From CAIYRG01 sp964494505 (lineage in GTDB: Bacteria > Pseudomonadota > Alphaproteobacteria > Micropepsales > Micropepsaceae): a stretch of DNA of 64,000 nt. The notes beneath the pieces are model-generated. The model worked only from the letters and a program-made list of their open reading frames with translations, did not search any database and was not told where the DNA came from. Of this stretch, positions 42,932 through 51,099 are shown piece after piece (position 1 is the stretch's first letter; the number at the start of each line of letters is the position of its first letter). Location: contig CAZBRO010000004.1 in assembly GCA_964494505.1 (NCBI GenBank), positions 186,001-250,000 on the forward strand, given 5' to 3'. The position numbers were made by a program, and so were the translations under genes.

Positions 42932-43837
42932 TTAGGTTTCAACACGCCTGCGCAGCAGCAGCGGATAGGCATACCAAAGCAAGAGCAGCAGAAGGAGAAC
43001 TGCGACGGAGGCGCCGATGGCCGCACTTTGCGCCGCCGTCAGCTTTGCCGTTGCCACATAGGTGTCGAGCGCGAGACCAAGCGCCAGCGGAAACAGCGCC
43101 ACCGTCACGAAGAATGAACCGATGCGATAGAAGCGCTCGCTGTCAGCGCCGCCAAAGGCAATCCGGTGAAAGGCGGCAGGCGCAATCAGCATAATCACCG
43201 TGAACGCGACGCAGGCGAGTGCACCTGCGTGCACCAATTGGGACAATCGCGGCAGCCGGTCGAAAGCCTGCGTCAGCATGGCGATCAGCTGGAATCCCAG
43301 GAGGGCCTGCGCACCGGGCAGCACCACACGCGCTTCCGTCAGCATCTGTTCGATGCGCGCGGACAGCGCTATCCGTTCGCATATTTGTCCGGTTTGAGCG
43401 TTCAGCACTTTCCTGTCGCGAGCGAGAAATTCGAGCACGTACCAAAGCACCAGCGCGGTTACCCAGAAGAACGCAGAAATGCCATAGGCCGCCGCTTCGC
43501 CCTGCACGCGGGCCATCACGATATAGATGTCGATGGCGAGGCAGATGCTGAACGGCAGAAGCGCCAGGCCGGCGAACGCAGCCGTTTCCCGAAACAGCCG
43601 GGCGTCGACTTGGCCTCTATGGGCCAGGCGGTGACAGGCCGAGGGCGCAATCAGAAGGCCGATGGTCAGGCTCATCAAGAGGATGGCCGCTGCATCGAAA
43701 AGACGGGACCGTTGCGGAACCGTATCGAAGGCGGACTGGAAAATCCCATTGAACTGAAACCCGAAAACGATCTGCGCGCCCAGCATCAAGAGGCGGGTTT
43801 CACCGAGCGCCGTCTTGAATTTCTTTGCGGTATTCAC
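42932..43837 (-). CDS. membrane protein with two DUF6328-like modules
   Basis: About 301 residues with several hydrophobic helices and an internal duplication. Each half has GETRLLMLGAQIVFGFQF / TEARVVLPGAQALLGFQL, then a dozen residues later ...LLIAPSACHRLAHRG / MLIAPAAFHRIAFGG. This is the DUF6328 signature, normally a single unit of about 150 residues, so the protein is a tandem fusion. Function unknown. Start uncertain: GTG at 43837 is used because the upstream GTG (43885) lies inside the hairpin of the neighbouring gene's terminator. Confidence 0.72.
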   Translation of the reverse strand: MNTAKKFKTALGETRLLMLGAQIVFGFQFNGIFQSAFDTVPQRSRLFDAAAILLMSLTIGLLIAPSACHRLAHRGQVDARLFRETAAFAGLALLPFSICLAIDIYIVMARVQGEAAAYGISAFFWVTALVLWYVLEFLARDRKVLNAQTGQICERIALSARIEQMLTEARVVLPGAQALLGFQLIAMLTQAFDRLPRLSQLVHAGALACVAFTVIMLIAPAAFHRIAFGGADSERFYRIGSFFVTVALFPLALGLALDTYVATAKLTAAQSAAIGASVAVLLLLLLLWYAYPLLLRRRVET

Positions 43838-43874
43838 CTTCCGACAACGCGGATAATCGCAAATCCGCCACGAA

Positions 43875-43907
43875 AAAGGCGCCACAGCCTGAAGCCGCGG
43901 CGCCTTT
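43875..43907 (-). terminator. rho-independent terminator of the hemerythrin gene
   Basis: Arms AAAGGCGCC (43875-43883) and GGCGCCTTT (43899-43907); on the minus strand the stem is followed by TTTTTCG. It lies just past the hemerythrin stop and before the DUF6328-like gene. Confidence 0.75.
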
Positions 43908-43925
43908 CTATGGCGTCCTTCAGGC

Positions 43926-44444
43926 CTATTGCTGGCCCATCAGTTCCTGCTTGCGCTCCTTCAGCTCCATGCCGAGATCGTCGAGGTCAAGGCCGCATTT
44001 CCTGATCTTGGGAAACATCTTGCCTTCCTCTTCCTTGACGTGGTGCGTGACGTATTCGCACAAAACCTTGACCTTGGCGGAGGTCATCTCGTCGTCGGGA
44101 TCGGCATCTTCGAGCTGTTCGACCAGGCTCTTGATAGAGGCGTGTTCGACCTCGGCTTCATCCAGCATCTGCTCGCCCTGTTCAGCCAAAGCGTCGCGGG
44201 CTGCGGGATAGAAGATCTCCTCTTCGATCTCCGCGTGCACCTTCAGCGCCTGGCAAATCTGCTCGATCAGATCGGATTTCTGGCTGCCGTCCTTCTTCAT
44301 TTTCTGGAATTGCTTGAACAGCGCTTCCACTTCGTCGTGATCGGCCATCAGAAGCTTGATTGCATCCTGCTGTTTCGCCTTCGCCGTGGTCCGGCCTTTC
44401 GCGGTTGTCCGCCCTTTCGATTGCGAGGTGTGAGTCGCCGGCAT
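43926..44444 (-). CDS. hemerythrin HHE-domain protein
   Basis: A 172-residue protein with a lysine-rich repetitive tail at the N-terminus (SKGRTTAKGRTTAKAKQQ) followed by an HHE hemerythrin-like four-helix bundle. Predicted iron ligands are in LLMADHDEVEALF, KVHAEIEEEIFYP, EVEHASI and YVTHHVKEEEGKMFP. These proteins bind O2, NO or iron and act in stress. AAGGAG lies before ATG 44444. A GGAAC-N16-CGCT sequence upstream (44500-44524, minus strand) is an imperfect EcfG candidate. Confidence 0.85.
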   Translation of the reverse strand: MPATHTSQSKGRTTAKGRTTAKAKQQDAIKLLMADHDEVEALFKQFQKMKKDGSQKSDLIEQICQALKVHAEIEEEIFYPAARDALAEQGEQMLDEAEVEHASIKSLVEQLEDADPDDEMTSAKVKVLCEYVTHHVKEEEGKMFPKIRKCGLDLDDLGMELKERKQELMGQQ

Positions 44445-44524
44445 GCGTGTTCTCCTTGGAAAATAAATCGGGGCGTCTGTTTCCCCCAGTTCCAGACTCA
44501 GCGGCGTGGGCTGCGATTGGTTCC

Positions 44525-44543
44525 GCCCCAGCGGGGCTTTTTT
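44525..44543 (+). terminator. terminator-like hairpin with T-run, plus orientation
   Basis: Arms GCCCC (44525-44529) and GGGGC (44533-44537) followed by six Ts. It points in the plus direction between two minus-strand genes, so the transcript it serves is unclear; it could stop antisense transcription into dnaE2. Confidence 0.4.
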
Positions 44544-44562
44544 GAATGCTGAGGAACCGTGC

Positions 44563-47500
44563 TCAATGGAAATTGCGGCCCTTCGGCATGAATTGCGCGG
44601 GCTCATCGGCGGGAATAGTGAAGCGCGGCGGTTTTTCCGCGGGCGCATGTTTGGAGAGAAGGCTGAGCATCGGCGTCAGATCGTCGAGCCGTTCGGCGAT
44701 GAGGTGGACCACATTGGATTCGTTCTGCACCTTGCCGGTTGCCGCGACCAGACGCGCGCCCATGACGACGCCGCGGTATTTCTCGAACACCTGCGGCCAA
44801 ACGATGATATTGGCGATGCCGGTTTCGTCCTCGACGGTCATGAAGATGCTTTGCGCGCTGCCGGGGCGCTGACGCACCAGCACGAGGCCCGCTACCGTCA
44901 CGCGTTTTCCCGAGGGTGTCTCGGCAAGCCGCCCGCACGGAAGGACGCGCTTTTGCGCCAATGCTTCGCGCAAGAAAACGAGCGGATGGGCCTTCAGCGA
45001 CAGATGCAGGTGACGGTAATCCTCGATCACGTCTTCGCCGGGGGCCATCGGCCGCAAGGCGGCATCGGGCTCGCGATCCGGAAGCTCGGCACGCGCAAAC
45101 AGCGGCAGATCGTCCTTTTCCCCGGTGCGGCGAAGCGCGCGCAACGCCCATAATGCCTGACGCCGCGTGAGCCCGAACGAACCGAACGCATCGGCCTCGG
45201 CGAGCCGTTTCAGCACCGCCGGAGAAAGCCCGCCTCTCAGCCAGAAATCGCGCAAGGATGCGAAGCCTGCGCCACGCGTCTTCTCGATGCGCTCGGCGTC
45301 CTTCTGCGAAAAGCCCGCGATCTGGCGAAGGCCCAGCCGCAGCGCATGGGTTGTGCGGATATCGTTCTTCATCTGGGCATGACGGAGATGGAGCGTTCCC
45401 CTTTCCGGTTCGCTCGGGGCGCATCGTTCCAGCGTGCAGTCCCAGTTGGAAAAGTTCACATCGACGGAACGGACTTCCACGCCATGCTCGGCGGCATCGC
45501 GAATAATCTGGGCCGGCGCATAGAATCCCATGGGCTGGCTGTTCAGGAGAGCCGCCGCGAACACATCGGGGTAATGGCATTTGATCCAGGCCGACGCGTA
45601 GACCAGAAGCGCGAAACTCGCCGCATGGCTTTCGGGAAAACCATATTCGCCGAAGCCTTCGATCTGGCGGAAGGAGCTTTCCGCGAATTCGCGCGGATAA
45701 CCGCGCGCGCTCATATTGTTCACGAACTTGTCGCGGAAGGTCTGGATGGTGCCGACCCTGCGGAAGGTCGCCATGGCGCGGCGCAGGCGGTCGGCTTCGG
45801 CAGGCGCGAATTTCGCCGCTTCGATGGCCACCCGCATCGCCTGTTCCTGGAACAGCGGCACGCCGAGCGTCTTCTCCATCACCTTCCGCAATTCATCCGC
45901 GGGACCGTGTTCGGGCGAAGGCGCGTAATAGGTGACGGCCTCCTTGCCTTCGCGCCGGCGCAAATAGGGATGCACCATGTCGCCCTGGATCGGACCGGGG
46001 CGCACGATCGCGACTTCGATGACGAGATCGTAGAATCGTTCCGGCTTCAGCCGCGGCAGCATGGACATTTGCGCCCGGCTTTCCACCTGGAACACGCCGA
46101 TGGAATCGGCGCGGGAAAGCATATCGTAAACCGGTTTTTCTTCCGGCGGAATGTCGGAGGTTTTGGAAAATTGAATTCCGTAATGCGGCTTCAAAAGGTC
46201 GAAACTCCGGCGAATGCAGGACAGCATGCCGAGGCCCAGAAGATCGACCTTGAGAATCTTCAAGGCGTCGATGTCGTCCTTGTTCCATTCGATCACGGTG
46301 CGGTCGTCCATCGCCGCGTTCTCGATGGGCACGATGTCGTCGAGCCTTCCCTCGGTGATAACGAAGCCCCCGACATGCTGCGACAGGTGGCGGGGGAAAT
46401 CGATCAGTTCGCCCGCGAGCGCGATCGCTTTTTGAAGACGTGGGTCGGCTGAGTTAAGGCCGGCACTACTCGCGTCGTTTTCGGTGACGCCTGAAGCCGA
46501 CCATCCCCACAGCGTGCGGGCGAGCGATGACGTGACGTCTTCGGAAAGGCCGAACACCTTGCCCACTTCGCGAATGGCGCTGCGTCCGCGATAGCAGATG
46601 GTGGTGCCGGTCAGCGCGGCGCGCTCGCGGCCGTATTTTCCGTAGACATACTGGATCACCTCTTCGCGCCGCTCGTGCTCGAAATCGACGTCGATGTCGG
46701 GCGGTTCGTTGCGCTCGGCCGAAATGAAGCGCTCGAACAGCAGATCGCTGACCGTCGGATCGACTTCGGTGATGCCGAGGCAGAAGCAGAGCGCGGAATT
46801 GGCGGCCGAGCCGCGCCCCTGACAGAGAATGCCTTGCGATTTCGCGAAGCGGACGATGTCGTGGACGGTGAGGAAATAGGGCGCGTAATTCAACTCCGCG
46901 ACCAGCTTCAGCTCGTACTCCAGCGATTGGCGGATTTTTTCAGGGATGCCGCCGAGATAGCGCTTATGCGCGCCCGCTTCGGCAAAGACGGTAAGCGCGT
47001 GTTGCGGCGTGGCGAAGCCTTCGCGCGTCTCCAGCGGATAGGAAGGTCTCAACTCCTTCAGCGAGAAACGGCAGGATTGCGCGAAGGCGACGGTTTCCTC
47101 CACCGCTTCCGGATGACGGCGGAACAGGCGGAGCATTTCATGGTGGGGCTTCAGATGCCGCTCGGCATTGGCGGCAAGGCGCTTGCCTGCCCGGTCCAGC
47201 GTCAGATGCTCGCGGATGCAGGTGACGACATCCTGCAGCGGGCGCCGGCCGGGATGATGATAGAGCACATCATTGACCGCGATGAGCGGGCTTTGCGCTT
47301 CGGCGGCAAGTGCAGCCAGTCGTTCCAGGCGGCGCGCATCGTCGCCGCGATAGAGCATGGATGCCGCCAATCGCACCGGCGCACCCGCCGCCTCGCGCAA
47401 TTGACGGATCGTCTGAACCAGACTGTTTTCACCCTCCGCTTGAGGGAGGGGCGAACGAGCGGAGCGCGCCGGCGCGCGCGCACGTTCGAGGAGGAAACGT

Positions 47501-47991
47501 TTCACAGCATCTCCCCTCCCCGAAATTTCTCGCGAACGCTCGAAATTTCGACCCTCCCTCAAGGGGAGGGTGGAGACATTATTATTTCGGCGACGCGGCA
47601 ACGGAATATTGGACGGCATGACGATCAGGCTGAGGCCGGCCGCGCGGTCAAGAAGATCGGAAAGATGGAGTTCGCACGCCCCTTTCTCCGCGCGGCGTTT
47701 GCCGATCGTCAGCAGCCGGGTCAGATTCGACCAGCCGGACAAACAATGCGGATAGGCGAGTACATCCGGCGTGGCGTCCGCGAAGACGAGCCGCGCACCG
47801 GGTAGGAATTGCAGCCCCTGCTCCTCGGCGATGCTGTGCGCGCGCACGAGGCCGGCCACCGTATTGCGGTCGGCTATTCCCAGCGCGCAGAGCCCGAGCG
47901 ATTTCGCCTGCGCCGCCAATTCTTCGGGATGCGAACCGCCACGCAGAAATGAGAAATTGCTGGTGACCGCAAGTTCCGCATACTCGCTCAC
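44563..47991 (-). CDS. dnaE2: error-prone DNA polymerase DnaE2 (ImuC)
   Basis: A 1142-residue C-family DNA polymerase used with ImuA and ImuB for damage-induced mutagenesis. N-terminal PHP domain begins YAELAVTSNFSFLRGGSHPEELA; the catalytic PDIDVDF is at 431-437; HHH and OB domains follow to the end. GTG start at 47991 overlaps the imuB stop (GTGA); the longer frame to 48129 is inside imuB. Residues 141-187 are coded by an inserted 141-bp palindromic repeat, absent from usual DnaE2. The protein should still fold if the insertion sits in a surface loop. Confidence 0.9.
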   Translation of the reverse strand: MSEYAELAVTSNFSFLRGGSHPEELAAQAKSLGLCALGIADRNTVAGLVRAHSIAEEQGLQFLPGARLVFADATPDVLAYPHCLSGWSNLTRLLTIGKRRAEKGACELHLSDLLDRAAGLSLIVMPSNIPLPRRRNNNVSTLPLREGRNFERSREISGRGDAVKRFLLERARAPARSARSPLPQAEGENSLVQTIRQLREAAGAPVRLAASMLYRGDDARRLERLAALAAEAQSPLIAVNDVLYHHPGRRPLQDVVTCIREHLTLDRAGKRLAANAERHLKPHHEMLRLFRRHPEAVEETVAFAQSCRFSLKELRPSYPLETREGFATPQHALTVFAEAGAHKRYLGGIPEKIRQSLEYELKLVAELNYAPYFLTVHDIVRFAKSQGILCQGRGSAANSALCFCLGITEVDPTVSDLLFERFISAERNEPPDIDVDFEHERREEVIQYVYGKYGRERAALTGTTICYRGRSAIREVGKVFGLSEDVTSSLARTLWGWSASGVTENDASSAGLNSADPRLQKAIALAGELIDFPRHLSQHVGGFVITEGRLDDIVPIENAAMDDRTVIEWNKDDIDALKILKVDLLGLGMLSCIRRSFDLLKPHYGIQFSKTSDIPPEEKPVYDMLSRADSIGVFQVESRAQMSMLPRLKPERFYDLVIEVAIVRPGPIQGDMVHPYLRRREGKEAVTYYAPSPEHGPADELRKVMEKTLGVPLFQEQAMRVAIEAAKFAPAEADRLRRAMATFRRVGTIQTFRDKFVNNMSARGYPREFAESSFRQIEGFGEYGFPESHAASFALLVYASAWIKCHYPDVFAAALLNSQPMGFYAPAQIIRDAAEHGVEVRSVDVNFSNWDCTLERCAPSEPERGTLHLRHAQMKNDIRTTHALRLGLRQIAGFSQKDAERIEKTRGAGFASLRDFWLRGGLSPAVLKRLAEADAFGSFGLTRRQALWALRALRRTGEKDDLPLFARAELPDREPDAALRPMAPGEDVIEDYRHLHLSLKAHPLVFLREALAQKRVLPCGRLAETPSGKRVTVAGLVLVRQRPGSAQSIFMTVEDETGIANIIVWPQVFEKYRGVVMGARLVAATGKVQNESNVVHLIAERLDDLTPMLSLLSKHAPAEKPPRFTIPADEPAQFMPKGRNFH
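47431..47571. repeat. 141-bp inverted-terminal-repeat element inside dnaE2
   Basis: Ends are 21-bp inverted repeats, ACCCTCCGCTTGAGGGAGGG(G) at 47431-47451 and its near-complement at 47551-47571 (19 of 21 match). The inside also has paired GAAATTTC stretches. Length 141 bases is exactly 47 codons, so the dnaE2 frame is kept. It is MITE-like. Related short repeats appear in intergenic spacers of this window. Confidence 0.75.
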
Positions 47992-49580
47992 GGCAGGAAC
48001 CCGTGGCAGAACCAGCGCGGGGAAACGGTTTCGCTGTAAAGCCCATCGCGATAGAGCCAGAGCCGGGCGCCCGCGGCGGTTTCGACGCGGAAATAATCCC
48101 GTGTCGGCGCGGGCTCGCCGGAGCGCCACCAGGGTAGCGCGATGCGCTCCGGCCCTTCGGCGCGGGCGACGTCATGGGAGATGCGGCGCCAGCGAAATTT
48201 CACCGGCGGACCGTCGGGGATTTCGGCAATGGCCTCGATGGGCTCAGGGTTCTCGAACAGCCGGACGGGGCGCGATGAGGCGAGCGTATCATGGCGAGAA
48301 CCAAGTCCCCCCACCGCCGCCTTCGGCGTCACCTCCCCCGTAAACGGGGGAGGAAAATACTCCGGCGCGAACTCTTCGGCGCAGGAAGCGGGGAGCGTCA
48401 CGCAGGCATGCTCGGGCACATGGCTGTCCTGCAGCATCGGCTTGAGCACACGGGTCTCGCCGAGCCGCGCTGACAAGCGATCGATCAGCTGCGCGAATTC
48501 CGGACCGTCTTCGGCAGCGGTCAAATCCTTCTGCGCGAGTGCAACGGACTCCGCTTCCAGCACGCAGACGCGGATGCGGTCGAAGCCGAATTCGTGATCC
48601 CATTGCTGGGCCGCGAATTTGTCCCCAAACAGGCGGTTGAGATGCGCCGCTTCGCGCAACGGCCGGCTGGTGCCGATTTCGATCCGCTCCACCGCGCCGC
48701 CGGCACCGAAAAAGCGCGCCATCATCCGCCGCGCGCCCTCGCCGCGTTTCTCCAGCAACGCGCAAAGCCGTGCAGTCAGATGTTCCACCACGCAGAGCAA
48801 ATCTTCGTCGCGCGAGACGGGTTCGGGAAAGCCCTGTTCGGCGCTCAAGGCCGGCACCGGCAGGCGCGGGGTGATCGGTTCTTCTTCGTACCCAAGCGCC
48901 TGATCGAGCCGCCGCATCAGGCCCGCACCGAAGCGTGCGGCCAATGCCGCGCGGGGCCGCACCATGATGTCACCGGCGGTTTTGAGCCCAAGCTGGATCA
49001 ATCCCGCGCGTGTCTCCGGCGGCAAGCGCAAGGCGGCGACGGGAAGAGGCGCCAAAATATCGCCCGTGCCGCCCGATGCGACCACGACCGCATTGCCGTG
49101 ACGCGACACCGCCCAGGCCGCGCCCACCGTATCGGCAATGCCGACGCGGGCATGAAATCCGAAACCGGAAAGCCGCGTCAGCAGATCACGCGCAAGCGCT
49201 GCCTCGCCGCCGAAGAGATGCCCGGCTCCTGTGATGTCGAACAGCAAACCGTCGGGCGGATCGAGCCCCACCAGCGGGGTGTAGCGCTCGCACCAATCGG
49301 CGATTTTTTCGAGCAGCCGCGCATCGTCTTCGGGCCCTTCTTCCGCCCAATCGAGCGTGGGATGAATCGCGCAGGCATCGGCGAAGCTCATGCCGGCGCG
49401 CAAGCCCGCACGCGCGGCCGCATCGTTGAGCGCGGTCAGACGGCGCGTATTCTTGACTGCGCCGACCAGCGCCAGCGGCCGGTCAACAGGCGTTTGCGAT
49501 TGGCGCCGCAGCCGGTCGGTCGAAAGGCGCCGCAGCCACAACGCGAGGTAACGCCGGCTCGAAACGGCTTCCATCGTCAT
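47988..49580 (-). CDS. imuB: ImuB, Y-family polymerase-like mutagenesis protein
   Basis: A 530-residue Y-family-like protein lacking the catalytic acidic triad. ImuB binds the beta clamp and recruits DnaE2. It begins YLALWLRRLSTDRLRRQ, has LLFDITGAGHLFGGEAALARDLL and ends in WFCHGFLP. The gene overlaps imuA by 98 bases. A GC-rich palindromic repeat (48303-48357) lies inside the frame near residues 409-426 and adds FPPPFTGEVTPKAAVGGLG. Start ATG at 49580. Confidence 0.88.
   Translation of the reverse strand: MTMEAVSSRRYLALWLRRLSTDRLRRQSQTPVDRPLALVGAVKNTRRLTALNDAAARAGLRAGMSFADACAIHPTLDWAEEGPEDDARLLEKIADWCERYTPLVGLDPPDGLLFDITGAGHLFGGEAALARDLLTRLSGFGFHARVGIADTVGAAWAVSRHGNAVVVASGGTGDILAPLPVAALRLPPETRAGLIQLGLKTAGDIMVRPRAALAARFGAGLMRRLDQALGYEEEPITPRLPVPALSAEQGFPEPVSRDEDLLCVVEHLTARLCALLEKRGEGARRMMARFFGAGGAVERIEIGTSRPLREAAHLNRLFGDKFAAQQWDHEFGFDRIRVCVLEAESVALAQKDLTAAEDGPEFAQLIDRLSARLGETRVLKPMLQDSHVPEHACVTLPASCAEEFAPEYFPPPFTGEVTPKAAVGGLGSRHDTLASSRPVRLFENPEPIEAIAEIPDGPPVKFRWRRISHDVARAEGPERIALPWWRSGEPAPTRDYFRVETAAGARLWLYRDGLYSETVSPRWFCHGFLP
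48303..48357. repeat. palindromic repeat inside imuB
   Basis: The core hairpin is CCTCCCCCG (48332-48340) and CGGGGGAGG (48345-48353), with a second small hairpin GCCG-CCTT-CGGC beside it. This CCTCCCCCG-TAAA-CGGGGGAGG type is common between genes in alphaproteobacteria. Here it is read through in frame. Boundaries are approximate. Confidence 0.7.
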
Positions 49581-50262
49581 CCCACTGCAAGACCCAGGTG
49601 CCGCAAGGTCCGCGGCGATTTTTTGTCAGCGTCACGGAAAAGGCGGTGCGGCCCAATCCGCCATAGAGGTCGCTTGGCCCCGATGCGTCCGAAAGCAGCC
49701 AGCGGGTCGCCGCGGCGCTGGGGAGGGGCGATGCGCGCTGGCGCAGCAGAAGCGCCAACGCGCGGCCCTTCTGCGCGGCCAGCGAAAGCCGCCGCGTGGC
49801 GGTGAGATCGGCGGCTTCGGCGTACCCCGCCAATTCAGCGATCACCGCGCTGACCCCGCGCGTCTTCAGCGCCTCTTCCATGGCCCAAAGCGCATCCTTG
49901 GGAGTGGCGGCCCGCACCAGCAGCAATCGCGTGGGATCGATTCCGAACAGCGCGCAGCCCAATCCGTAAAGCGCGCCTGCTTCGAGTGCCGCGAAATCCT
50001 GCTGCACGAAGACGATTGCCCCGTCATGTGCCTGTGCCAAAACGGACAGCGCCAGCGCAAATCCCAAGCTTGCGCCATGCTGGAACGGCGAAGCGGGGGC
50101 AAGTTCGTGCAGCTCGGAGAGGGAAAGGCCGCCCTGAAGCGCCGCATCGGGCGTACCGAGAGAAATGCAGCCTTCTTCCGTCCTTCCACCCAATTGGCCC
50201 CCTGGCCGGGCAGCGGGTTGAACGGAAAACGCATTTTGGTTAAGGGCTTTACTTATAACCAT
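49483..50262 (-). CDS. imuA: ImuA, RecA-like mutagenesis protein
   Basis: A 259-residue ImuA, a RecA/SulA-related protein of the mutasome that helps ImuB and DnaE2 lesion bypass. Signature segments are LSLSELHELAPASPFQHGASLGFALAL and a later LYGLGCALFGIDPTRLLLVR. It is the first gene of imuA-imuB-dnaE2 and a LexA box lies 13 bases upstream. The ribosome site before ATG 50262 is weak. Its last 98 bases overlap imuB. Confidence 0.85.
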   Translation of the reverse strand: MVISKALNQNAFSVQPAARPGGQLGGRTEEGCISLGTPDAALQGGLSLSELHELAPASPFQHGASLGFALALSVLAQAHDGAIVFVQQDFAALEAGALYGLGCALFGIDPTRLLLVRAATPKDALWAMEEALKTRGVSAVIAELAGYAEAADLTATRRLSLAAQKGRALALLLRQRASPLPSAAATRWLLSDASGPSDLYGGLGRTAFSVTLTKNRRGPCGTWVLQWDDDGSRFEPALPRVVAAAPFDRPAAAPIANAC

Positions 50263-50274
50263 TTCCAGGTTTAT

Positions 50275-50289
50275 GTTCTTATTTCGTTC
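50275..50289 (-). promoter_or_regulatory. LexA (SOS) box, GTTC-N7-GTTC
   Basis: GTTC at 50275-50278 and GTTC at 50286-50289, separated by seven bases, the LexA direct repeat of alphaproteobacteria. It lies just upstream of imuA, so the cassette should be induced by DNA damage. It also lies 80 bases before the divergent uracil glycosylase gene and could act on both. Confidence 0.85.
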
Positions 50290-50369
50290 TCATTGATTCC
50301 CCGACTCGGCGGATGAGTCAAGCCGAGCTCTGTGGAACCTTTCTCCAAACCCCACTTTAATTCTCGACC

Positions 50370-50981
50370 ATGGACGAGGCCCCCCTACCCTCCACGCTCG
50401 TGGCCCTACGCAAAGCCGAGGCCCGCTGCACACGCTGTCCGCTCTATGTGCCCGCAACCCAGGTCGTACCCGGCGAAGGACCGGATCATGCGCCCCTGAT
50501 GATGGTGGGCGAGCAGCCGGGCAATGACGAGGATCTGGCGGGCCATCCCTTCGTCGGACCCGCCGGACACGTGCTCGACCGCGCCCTTGCCGACGCCGGC
50601 CTCGACCGGAGGCAGATCTTCGTCACCAACGCGGTCAAGCATTTCAAATTCGAGCCGCGCGGCAGGCGGCGGCTGCATAAGCGCCCCAACGCTTACGAGA
50701 TCGAACGCTGCAAATGGTGGAACGACATCGAGCGCACGCTGGTGCAGCCGGACCTCGTGGTGGCGCTGGGCGCGACCGCCGCGCGCAGCCTGACGGGAAA
50801 GACCGTCACCATCGCCAAGGTGCGAAGGGAAGTGCTGAGGCTCGAAGACGGCACGAAACTGCTCGTCACCATCCATCCCTCTTCGCTGCTGCGCATCCCG
50901 GACCCCGAAGACAAGAAGCGCGAATATGCGGGTCTGGTGAGCGATCTCCGCCTTTGCGCATCGATTTTACGCGCCCGCTGA
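50370..50981 (+). CDS. udgX: UdgX-type uracil-DNA glycosylase
   Basis: A 203-residue uracil-DNA glycosylase. Motif GEQPGNDEDLAGHPFVGPAG is the catalytic A motif of family 4/UdgX, and the loop GRRRLHKRP contains H103, matching the KRRIH loop that in mycobacterial UdgX links covalently to the abasic DNA after uracil removal. Cysteines C20, C23, C114 and one near 197 suit the 4Fe-4S cluster. It is transcribed divergently from imuA across the LexA box. ATG 50370. Confidence 0.85.
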   Translation: MDEAPLPSTLVALRKAEARCTRCPLYVPATQVVPGEGPDHAPLMMVGEQPGNDEDLAGHPFVGPAGHVLDRALADAGLDRRQIFVTNAVKHFKFEPRGRRRLHKRPNAYEIERCKWWNDIERTLVQPDLVVALGATAARSLTGKTVTIAKVRREVLRLEDGTKLLVTIHPSSLLRIPDPEDKKREYAGLVSDLRLCASILRAR

Positions 50982-51001
50982 AGTTCCCGGCCACCTTTCC
51001 C

Positions 51002-51026
51002 GGAACCGTTCGAAGGCGCCGGAGTT
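51002..51026 (+). promoter_or_regulatory. EcfG-like promoter candidate before treS, one mismatch
   Basis: GGAAC at 51002-51006, 16 bases, AGTT at 51023-51026; consensus is CGTT. It ends 73 bases before the treS ATG. Trehalose genes are EcfG targets in several alphaproteobacteria, which makes the site plausible. Confidence 0.4.
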
Positions 51027-51099
51027 ACCCGGACATACGCGCAATAATATTTGCAGGTGAAATTGTGATCTGGCGCTTTCGCTCCTCAGAGGTCGGCTG

